Below, one piece after another: positions 44,856 to 51,313 of a stretch of DNA of 53,863 nucleotides. Position 1 is the stretch's first letter. Each line of letters opens with the position of its first letter. The position numbers and the translations under genes are program-made. The notes below the pieces were generated by a model, which did not search any database, was not told where the DNA came from, and saw only the letters and a list, made by a program, of their open reading frames with translations. Source of the stretch: Planctomycetota bacterium (GTDB taxonomy: Bacteria > Planctomycetota > UBA1135 > GCA-002686595); NCBI GenBank assembly GCA_026692705.1, contig JAPLOE010000241.1, forward strand, positions 4,496-58,358, read 5' to 3'.

Positions 44856-44958
44856 CCCGCCTTCCGGGGCGACGAGGGCGGTCCCGGACCCCAAGGCCTA
44901 GTGTTGGCGGGCGGCAGGGTTCCTATTTCTAGCGCTCTCCAGCCTTGGCACTTCTGCC

Positions 44959-47922
44959 TTGTCCCAACAGGCCCCTTCCACCGACTTGGGCTCGAACGCG
45001 GCCCGCGAACTGGCCTCCCGGCACCTGCCGCGCGCTTGGCGCATCGAGGTGTTCCGCCGCGACGGCCTCGACGATCCCGATGGCAAGCGCGCGCACGCGG
45101 CGGCGCGTGAGCTGGGGCTCGCGCGACTGCGTTCGCTGCGCCACGGCCGGGGCTACCTGCTCTCCCCGGAGCTCGAGCGCGCCAAGGTCGAGGAGATCGC
45201 GCGCGCGCTGCTCGTCGATCCCGTGCTCGAGACGGTGCGCATCACTGCGCCCGCGACGGCGCCCGCGACCTCCGCGGGCCGTGCGCGCGTGCTCGTCGCG
45301 CGGCGTCCGGGCGTGATGGATCCGGTGGCGCAGACGATCGAGCGTGCGATCGAGCGCAGCAAGGTGGCGAAGCTCCCCGACGGCTCGCGCGTGCGCGTGC
45401 TGACGTTCTCCGCGTGGGAACTCGAGGGCGAGCTCGCGCAACAGGATCTCGTGCTCGTCGCGTCGAAGATCCTCGCCAACGACGTGATCGACGAAGTGCG
45501 CATCGGCGACGAAGCCGTGCATTTCGTGCTGCCGGGCAGCGTTTCCGTGCGTGACGCGGGCGCGATCCCGCTGTGCAAGGCGAGCGATGCGGAGCTCGAG
45601 CGCATCTCGAAGGACGGACATCTCTCGCTGACGCTGGTCGAGATGCGCGCCATCCGCGACCACTACGTCACGGCCGGCCGCGAGCCGACGGTGGCCGAGC
45701 TCGAGACGCTCGCGCAGACCTGGAGCGAGCACTGCAAGCACAAGACGTTCGCCGGCATCATCGACTACGACGGCGAGCGCATCGACAATCTGCTCAAGAC
45801 CACCATCAAGGCCGCCACGCTCGAGCTCGCGAAGCCCTGGTGCGTGTCGGTCTTCCACGACAACGCGGGCGTGATCGAGTTCGACGAGGGCTGGCACGTC
45901 TGCTTCAAGGTCGAGACTCACAACCACCCCAGCGCGATCGATCCCTACGGCGGCTCGGGCACCGGCGTCGGCGGCGTGATCCGCGACATCCTCGGCGTCG
46001 GCCTCGGCGCGAAGCCGATCGCGAACACCGACGCGTTCTTCGTCGGGCCGCTCGATCTCGCGGAAAAGGACCTGCCCAAGGGCTGCATGCATCCGCGCCG
46101 CATCCTGCGCGGCGTCGTCGCGGGCGTGCGCGACTACGGCAACCGCATGGGCATCCCGACGGTCAACGGCGGCGTGTGGGTCGACCCGCGCTACGTCGGA
46201 AATCCGCTGGTTTTCTGCGGCACCGTCGGCCTGATGCCGGCGAACTGCGCCGCGAAAGAGGTCAAGCCCGGCGACATCATCGTCGTCGCGGGCGGGCGCA
46301 CGGGACGCGACGGCATCCACGGTGCGACGTTCTCGTCGGCGGAGCTGCACGAGGATTCGGTCGTCGTGTCGAGCTCGGCCGTGCAGATCGGCAACGCGCT
46401 CACGGAGAAGCGCGTGCTCGCTGCGCTGCTCGAGGCGCGCGACCGCGGGCTGTACCGCGCGGTGACCGACTGCGGCGCGGGCGGACTGTCGAGCGCCGTC
46501 GGCGAGATGGGCGCCGAGTGTGGCGCCAGCGTCGAGCTCGAGAAGGTGCCGCTCAAGTACCCCGGCCTGTCGCCGGCGGAAATCTGGATCAGCGAAGCGC
46601 AGGAGCGCATGGTCTTCGCGGTGCCGCCGGAGAAACTCGCGGCGCTGCTCGCGGTCTTCGAGGCCGAGGACTGCGACGCGACCGCGATCGGCACGTTCAC
46701 CGCGACGGGCAAGCTCGAGCTTGCCTACGCGGGCCAGTCGATCGGTTCGCTCGACATGCACTTCCTGCACGAGGGCACGCCGAAGTGGCTGCGCAAGGCG
46801 ACGCGGCCCGTGGTGCGCACGGACGATCCGGCGACGCCGGCCTGCGCGGATGCGAACGCGGCGCTGCTCGCGCTGCTGAAGTCGCCGAACATCGCGAGCA
46901 AGGAGTGGATCGTGCGCCAGTACGACCACGAAGTGCAGGCGATGGGCGTGACCAAGCCCATGTGCGGCGAGCGCGACGACGGTCCCGGCGACGGTGCCGT
47001 GCTGCAGCCGCTCCCCCACTCGCGCAAGGGCATTGCGCTGGGTTGCGGAGCCAATCCCAACTACGGCCTGCTCGACCCGTGGGCGATGGCGAGCGCCGCG
47101 ATCGACGAGGCGCTGCGCAACGCGGTGGCCGTCGGCGGCGATCCCGATCGCACGGCGATCCTCGACAACTTCTCGTGGGGCAACTGCGCGCGGCCCGAGC
47201 AGCTCGGGCGCCTCGTCGAGGCCTCGCGCGCCTGCTACACGACGGCCAAGGCCTTCGGCACGCCGTTCATCTCCGGCAAGGACAGCCTCAACAACGAGTT
47301 CCGCGTCGGCGACGAGGTGATTGCGATCCCTCCGACGCTGTTCGTCTCGGCGCTCGCGCTCGTGCCCGACGTCGCCCGCGCGGTGACGATGGACCTGAAA
47401 ACCGCTGGAAATCCGGTGTATTTCGTCGGTCGAACGCACGCGGAGCTCGGCGGCTCGCACTACTTCGCGCAGCGCAACGTCGAGGGCGGCCGCGTGCCGC
47501 GCCCCGACCTCGCGCTCGCTCCGCGGACGCTGCGTGCGCTGCATCAGACGATCCGCAGCGGCTGCGTGCGCGCTTGCCACGACCTGTCCGAAGGCGGCCT
47601 CGCCGTTGCGGCGGCGGAAACCGCGTTCGCGGGCGAGCGTGGCCTCGAGCTGGACCTCGCGCAGGTCCCGGCGGGCACGTGGGCCAAGCACCACGACAGC
47701 GATGCGGTGAAGCTCTTCTCCGAGTCGTGCACGCGCTTCCTCGTCGAGGTCGACGCGGCGCACGCGGCGGAGTTCGAGCGCTCGTTCGCCGGTCTCGACT
47801 GCGCGCGCGTCGGCAGCGTGACCGCGGGCAAGCGCCTCGTGATCAAGAGCGGCGCGAAGACGCTCGTCGACCAGCCGCTCGATGCGCTGCGCGCCGCGCA
47901 CCAGGGAGGATTCCAGGGATGA
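44959..47922 (+). CDS. purL: Phosphoribosylformylglycinamidine synthase, fused PurS-PurS-PurL
   Basis: 987 residues from a TTG at 44959, versus about 730 for stand-alone small PurL. Two PurS-like ferredoxin-fold repeats precede the catalytic part. Residues 25-95 read RIEVFRRDGLDDPDGKRAHAAARELG ... ALLVDPVLETVRI. Residues 107-185 read ARVLVARRPGVMDPVAQTIERAIE ... SKILANDVIDEVRI. The PurL core then follows, with TWSEHCKHKTF, FKVETHNHPSAIDPYGGSGTGVGGVIRDILG and TDCGAGGLSSAVGEMG. Later elements are ISGKDSLNNEFR and HDLSEGGLAVAAAETAFAG. The enzyme uses ATP and ammonia from PurQ to make FGAM in purine synthesis. The tandem PurS arrangement mimics a PurS dimer as in large PurL. The stop overlaps the purQ start (ATGA). 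Confidence 0.95.
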   Translation: MSQQAPSTDLGSNAARELASRHLPRAWRIEVFRRDGLDDPDGKRAHAAARELGLARLRSLRHGRGYLLSPELERAKVEEIARALLVDPVLETVRITAPATAPATSAGRARVLVARRPGVMDPVAQTIERAIERSKVAKLPDGSRVRVLTFSAWELEGELAQQDLVLVASKILANDVIDEVRIGDEAVHFVLPGSVSVRDAGAIPLCKASDAELERISKDGHLSLTLVEMRAIRDHYVTAGREPTVAELETLAQTWSEHCKHKTFAGIIDYDGERIDNLLKTTIKAATLELAKPWCVSVFHDNAGVIEFDEGWHVCFKVETHNHPSAIDPYGGSGTGVGGVIRDILGVGLGAKPIANTDAFFVGPLDLAEKDLPKGCMHPRRILRGVVAGVRDYGNRMGIPTVNGGVWVDPRYVGNPLVFCGTVGLMPANCAAKEVKPGDIIVVAGGRTGRDGIHGATFSSAELHEDSVVVSSSAVQIGNALTEKRVLAALLEARDRGLYRAVTDCGAGGLSSAVGEMGAECGASVELEKVPLKYPGLSPAEIWISEAQERMVFAVPPEKLAALLAVFEAEDCDATAIGTFTATGKLELAYAGQSIGSLDMHFLHEGTPKWLRKATRPVVRTDDPATPACADANAALLALLKSPNIASKEWIVRQYDHEVQAMGVTKPMCGERDDGPGDGAVLQPLPHSRKGIALGCGANPNYGLLDPWAMASAAIDEALRNAVAVGGDPDRTAILDNFSWGNCARPEQLGRLVEASRACYTTAKAFGTPFISGKDSLNNEFRVGDEVIAIPPTLFVSALALVPDVARAVTMDLKTAGNPVYFVGRTHAELGGSHYFAQRNVEGGRVPRPDLALAPRTLRALHQTIRSGCVRACHDLSEGGLAVAAAETAFAGERGLELDLAQVPAGTWAKHHDSDAVKLFSESCTRFLVEVDAAHAAEFERSFAGLDCARVGSVTAGKRLVIKSGAKTLVDQPLDALRAAHQGGFQG

Positions 47923-48566
47923 CGACGCAAGCCATCGTCCTGCGCACCGCAGGCACCAACTGCGAGCACGAGACCGCGCTCGCGCTCGAACGCGCCGGCG
48001 CCAAGGCGCAGCTGCTGCACCTTCACAAGCTCGAGGCGGAGCCCGCGCGGCTCGACAGCGCCTCGATCCTCGTGCTGCCCGGCGGCTTCAGCTACGGCGA
48101 CGACATCGCCGCCGGCCGCGTGCTCGGCCACGAGCTGCGCACGTTCCTCGGGACGCAGCTCTCGGCCTTCGTCGAGCGCGGCGGTTTCGTGCTCGGCGTC
48201 TGCAACGGCTTCCAGGCGCTCGTCGACACCGGCCTGCTCGAAGGCCCGGGCAAGGGTGGCCCCGCGCGCAGCATCGCGCTTTCGGCCAACGAGTCCGGCC
48301 ACTACGAGTGCCGCTGGGTCACGCTGCGCAACGAGCCCTCGAAGTGCACGTGGCTCGAGCCCGGCATGCTCTGGCCGGTGCCTGTCGCGCACGGCGAGGG
48401 CCGCCTCGTCTTCAAGGACGACGCGACGCTCGCGCGCCTCAAGGCGAGCGGTCAGGTCGCGCTGCGCTACGTCACCGCCGACGGTGGCTCCGCGAGCTAC
48501 CCCGAGCTCCCCAACGGCTCGACCGACGCCATCGCCCGCCGACTGGTGGAGGCCGCGGCGCGCTAG
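47919..48566 (+). CDS. purQ: Phosphoribosylformylglycinamidine synthase glutaminase subunit
   Basis: 215 residues from an ATG that overlaps the purL stop and sits behind an AGGAGGA site inside purL. It is a class I glutamine amidotransferase. The oxyanion strand is VLPGGFSYGDDI, the nucleophile is C95 in GVCNGFQALVDTGLL, and the histidine is H158 in PVPVAHGEGR. It generates ammonia from glutamine and channels it to PurL. Its separate existence beside a fused PurSL shows that this organism uses a three-domain, two-gene form of the complex. No separate purS gene is seen. Confidence 0.95.
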   Translation: MTTQAIVLRTAGTNCEHETALALERAGAKAQLLHLHKLEAEPARLDSASILVLPGGFSYGDDIAAGRVLGHELRTFLGTQLSAFVERGGFVLGVCNGFQALVDTGLLEGPGKGGPARSIALSANESGHYECRWVTLRNEPSKCTWLEPGMLWPVPVAHGEGRLVFKDDATLARLKASGQVALRYVTADGGSASYPELPNGSTDAIARRLVEAAAR

Positions 48567-48632
48567 CGCGCCTCGCTTCCATCCCAACTCTCACATCTCG
48601 AATTCCAACTCCTGCACCAAGTCCATCACGCC

Positions 48633-49022
48633 ATGCGCAACCTCATCCTCGCTTCCCTGCTCCTCGTTCCCCTCGCCTCCAGTTGCGTGCTCGCGGCCGC
48701 CGGCGCCGCCGGTGTCGTCGCCTCGGGCAACCTCACCGACAGCAACGTCTACGTCTCGCAGGTCAACTGCGACTCCCGCACGGCCTGGAACATCACCAAG
48801 AAGTTCCTCGCCGAGCAGTCGAAGGAGCTGATCGAGTGGGACGACCAGACGCGCGTCGCCAAGGCCAACATCGACGACTCCGTGGTCACGGTGAAGATCG
48901 AGACCTGGGACGTCGACCAGTGCCAGATGACCGTCTCGGCCAAGAAGTTCCTCGCCACGATGAACGACGGCGAGATGGCGAAGATCATCAGCGAGCGCCT
49001 CGTGCGCCGCATGCGCCAGTAA
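48633..49022 (+). CDS. Small DUF3568-like lipoprotein
   Basis: 129 residues with a signal peptide and lipobox LASSC (C18). The mature part starts with a small-residue stretch (AAAGAAGVVASG). About 95 residues of alternating strands and a helix follow (WNITKKFLAEQSKELIEWDD, VVTVKIETWDVDQCQMTVSAKK). The general layout matches DUF3568 family lipoproteins, which have no assigned function. It lies 66 bases after purQ, and a strong terminator follows. There is no evident link to purine synthesis beyond position. Confidence 0.75.
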   Translation: MRNLILASLLLVPLASSCVLAAAGAAGVVASGNLTDSNVYVSQVNCDSRTAWNITKKFLAEQSKELIEWDDQTRVAKANIDDSVVTVKIETWDVDQCQMTVSAKKFLATMNDGEMAKIISERLVRRMRQ

Positions 49023-49042
49023 GCGCGGCCGCCAGCGCTTCG

Positions 49043-49089
49043 CGAGGACGTTCACGCGCTTTGGCCGTGGGCGTCCTCGCCGCTTTTTC
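49043..49089 (+). terminator. Intrinsic terminator after the DUF3568-like gene
   Basis: GCGAGGACG (49043-49051) pairs with CGTCCTCGC (49073-49081). A CGC follows, then TTTTT. It probably ends the purSL-purQ-lipoprotein unit. On the minus strand it faces the end of fur without a T-run. Confidence 0.85.
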
Positions 49090-49109
49090 CCGAGGTTTTC
49101 TGGCGTTCG

Positions 49110-49598
49110 CTACTCGCCCGGCGCTTCGTGCACGGTCTCGAGCTCGTCCTGCGCGCGGTTCTTGCGCGCGCAGCCGCGGCAGTAGCCGATCAGCCGGTGC
49201 GCGTGGCTCACGACGACGAAGCCCTTCTTCGCGCAGGCCTCGTCCTGCAGCGCCTCGATGCGCGGGTCGTGGAACTCCTCGATCTTGCCGCAGGCGAGGC
49301 ACACCATGTGGTCGTGGTGGTTGTGGCCGGTGACGTGCTCGTACACGAGCTCGCCGCGGCCGGTGTCGAGCGACTGGATGAAGTGCCCCTCGAGCAGGAG
49401 CCCGAGCGTGCGGTACACGGTCGCGCGCGAGACCTTCGGGCCTTCCTCGGCGCGCATCCAGTCGTACAGCGTCTCGGCGCTGAAGTGCTCGTGCGTCGCG
49501 AAGGCGCGCTCGAAGATGCGCGCGCGCTGCGGCGTGAGCTTGAGGTCGCGCGTGCGCAGGAAGCGCTCGAACGACTTGCGGATGGCGTCGTGCTTCAA
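49110..49598 (-). CDS. Fur/PerR-family metal-responsive repressor
   Basis: 162 residues from a TTG at 49598; no ATG or GTG is available before similarity begins. The winged-helix domain spans about 15-85 (LKLTPQRARIFERAF, VSRATVYRTLGLLLEGHFIQS). The dimer domain has a His cluster (GHNHHDHMVC) and two CxxC pairs at C100/C103 and C140/C143, the structural zinc site. The sequence does not separate Fur from PerR or Zur with certainty. It binds operator DNA when metal-loaded and usually represses iron or peroxide genes. It lies 83 bases downstream of purD on the same strand. Confidence 0.9.
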   Translation of the reverse strand: MKHDAIRKSFERFLRTRDLKLTPQRARIFERAFATHEHFSAETLYDWMRAEEGPKVSRATVYRTLGLLLEGHFIQSLDTGRGELVYEHVTGHNHHDHMVCLACGKIEEFHDPRIEALQDEACAKKGFVVVSHAHRLIGYCRGCARKNRAQDELETVHEAPGE

Positions 49599-49681
49599 AC
49601 CGGATCCCGGGGTTGGGTGCGTGAGGACCGCGTTGCGCCCAAGATCGGCTCTGGCCCGCGCGAGCGCAAGCCGCCTCCGTC

Positions 49682-50974
49682 TCAGGGAATCTCGGCCGCC
49701 TTGCCGTGGCGGAAGCCGATGTCGCGGCGGCAGAACTTGCCGTCCCACTTGAGCGCGTCGAAGGCGCGGTAGGCACGCTCGCGCGCCTCGTCGACCGAGT
49801 CCCCCATCGCGGTGACGCACAGGACGCGCCCGCCGTCGGTCAGGACGCTGCCACCGGGCACGGGCTTGGTGCCGGCGTGGAAGACGACGACCTCCTCGAC
49901 CTTGCCGGCCTCCTCGAGCCCGGTGATCGGGTCGCCCTTGCGGTAGTTGGCGGGATAGCCCTCGGCCGCGCCGACGACGCCGACGCAGGTGCGCGGGTCC
50001 CAGTCGGGCGCCTCGAGGTCGGCGAGCTTGCCCTGCGCCGCGGCCAGCAGGTACGGCACGAGGTCGCCCTGGAAGCGCCGCATCACCGCCTGCGTCTCCG
50101 GGTCGCCGAAGCGGCAGTTGAACTCGAGCACGCGCGGGCCGGCCTCGGTGAGCATCAGGCCCACGAACAGCACGCCCTTGTAGTCGATCTCGTCGCGGCG
50201 CAGCCCGTGCAGCGTCGGGATCAGCACGTTCTGCTCGACCTGCCACTGCAGGCGCCGGTTGAAGAGCGCGACGGGCGAGTAGACGCCCATGCCGCCCGTG
50301 TTGGGGCCTGTGTCGCCATCGCCGACCTGCTTGTGGTCCATCACCGGCTCGAGCACGCACAGCGACTCGCCGTCGACGATCGCGAGCACGCTGACTTCCT
50401 CGCCGACGAGGAACTCCTCGATCGCGATCTCGCGGCCCGCTTCGCCCAGGCGCTTCTCCTCCATCACCTGGTCGACGATCGTGCAGCCTTCTTTCGCCGA
50501 GTGAACGACGAACACGCCCTTGCCGGAGGCGAGCCCGTCGGCCTTGATGACCTGCGGCCACTGGCGGCAGCCCTCGAGGTGCGCCTTGGCGGTGCCGGAG
50601 CGATCGAAGCGCCGGAATCCGGCCGTGGGGATGCGGTGGCGCGTCAGGAACTCCTTCGCGAACAGCTTCGAGCCCTCGAGCTTCGCACCCTGCGCTCCGG
50701 GGCCGAACACCGGGATGCCGGCGGCGCGCAGCTTGTCGGCGAGGCCCAGGCACAGCGGCTCCTCCGGCCCGACCACGACCAGCCCCACTTTCTCGTGCGT
50801 CGCGATGTGCACGAGCTTGTCGATCTCGGTCGCCTTGACGGCGAGGTTGCGCGCCACCTTCGCGGTGCCGGCGTTGCCCGGTGCGCACAGGACTTCGCTC
50901 ACGCGCTCGGATTGCGCGATCTTCCAGCACAGGGCGTGCTCGCGCCCACCACCACCGACGACCAGAACTTTCAT
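49682..50974 (-). CDS. purD: Phosphoribosylamine--glycine ligase
   Basis: 430 residues from MKVLVVGGGGREHALCWKIA. The N-domain has VVVGPEEPLCLGLADKLR. The ATP-grasp domain shows PQVIKADGLASGKGVFVV, EEFLVGEEVSVLAI and the metal-binding end RVLEFNCRFGDPETQAVMRR. The C-domain closes with KFCRRDIGFRHGKAAEI. It joins glycine to phosphoribosylamine (second step of purine synthesis). With purSL and purQ nearby on the other strand, this is a loose purine cluster. A TAGCCT box at 51035-51040 lies about 60 bases upstream, and an AGAGG ribosome site precedes the ATG. Confidence 0.97.
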   Translation of the reverse strand: MKVLVVGGGGREHALCWKIAQSERVSEVLCAPGNAGTAKVARNLAVKATEIDKLVHIATHEKVGLVVVGPEEPLCLGLADKLRAAGIPVFGPGAQGAKLEGSKLFAKEFLTRHRIPTAGFRRFDRSGTAKAHLEGCRQWPQVIKADGLASGKGVFVVHSAKEGCTIVDQVMEEKRLGEAGREIAIEEFLVGEEVSVLAIVDGESLCVLEPVMDHKQVGDGDTGPNTGGMGVYSPVALFNRRLQWQVEQNVLIPTLHGLRRDEIDYKGVLFVGLMLTEAGPRVLEFNCRFGDPETQAVMRRFQGDLVPYLLAAAQGKLADLEAPDWDPRTCVGVVGAAEGYPANYRKGDPITGLEEAGKVEEVVVFHAGTKPVPGGSVLTDGGRVLCVTAMGDSVDEARERAYRAFDALKWDGKFCRRDIGFRHGKAAEIP

Positions 50975-51034
50975 GGAGCTGCCTCTTCGAAAAGGGGCCG
51001 CGAGCGCTCGACTGCAGCGTTTCGCGGGCGCAAG

Positions 51035-51040
51035 AGGCTA
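51035..51040 (-). promoter_or_regulatory. Putative -10 box TAGCCT upstream of purD
   Basis: On the minus strand TAGCCT lies 60 bases before the purD ATG. It matches the TAGnCT boxes seen at ndk and the EPS operon. The -35 region is too GC-rich to call. Confidence 0.4.
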
Positions 51041-51122
51041 GGGAAACCGACCCCCGCTGGCCACCCTCAACCCCGACTCTCGCGGCGCCCGCCCACGATC
51101 GGGTACGCTCCGCGCCAACGTT

Positions 51123-51198
51123 CGGGGGGTACCTCAGTTGGTAGAGGCGGAGCTTTGGGTGCTCCGAGTCGTGGGTTCGAGCCCCATCCCCCCGACCA
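51123..51198 (+). tRNA. tRNA-Pro (anticodon UGG)
   Basis: 76 bases. Acceptor stem CGGGGGG/CCCCCCG with A discriminator and encoded CCA. D arm around CCTCAGTTGGTAGAGG. Anticodon arm GGAGC-TTTGGGT-GCTCC gives anticodon TGG. T arm GTGGG-TTCGAGC-CCCAT with one G-U pair. The leading C1-G72 pair is typical of bacterial tRNA-Pro. A TACGCT box at 51104-51109 may be its -10. Confidence 0.95.
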
Positions 51199-51202
51199 CC
51201 GC

Positions 51203-51276
51203 GCGCCCGTAGCTCAGTTGGATAGAGCAGCGGATTTCTAATCCGCTGGTCGGTGGTTCGAGTCCACCCGGGCGCG
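51203..51276 (+). tRNA. tRNA-Arg (anticodon UCU)
   Basis: 74 bases. Acceptor stem GCGCCCG/CGGGCGC with G discriminator; CCA is not encoded. D arm AGCTCAGTTGGATAGAGCA. Anticodon arm GCGGA-TTTCTAA-TCCGC gives anticodon TCT, reading AGA/AGG. T arm GGTGG-TTCGAGT-CCACC. It lies 4 bases after tRNA-Pro and is probably co-transcribed with it. Confidence 0.95.
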
Positions 51277-51298
51277 CCCTTTCCGGCCCCCGATGGCC

Positions 51299-51304
51299 TA
51301 GACT
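51299..51304 (+). promoter_or_regulatory. Putative -10 box TAGACT, 9 bases before start
   Basis: TAGACT, 9 bases, then the ATG at 51314, the same spacing as at 6837 and 9683. Transcription would begin within a few bases of the ATG, giving a leaderless or near-leaderless mRNA independent of the tRNAs. Confidence 0.45.
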
Positions 51305-51313
51305 CCGCGCACG

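Noticed and set aside
44688-44894. N-terminal extension of accA
   Set aside because: The added residues are Arg/Gly-rich, absent from the family, and overlap the region upstream of the conserved ATG at 44687.
51203-51276. tRNA near the in-frame TGA gene as a possible tRNA-Sec
   Set aside because: Its anticodon is TCT and its arms have standard length. A selenocysteine tRNA would have anticodon TCA and a long extra arm.
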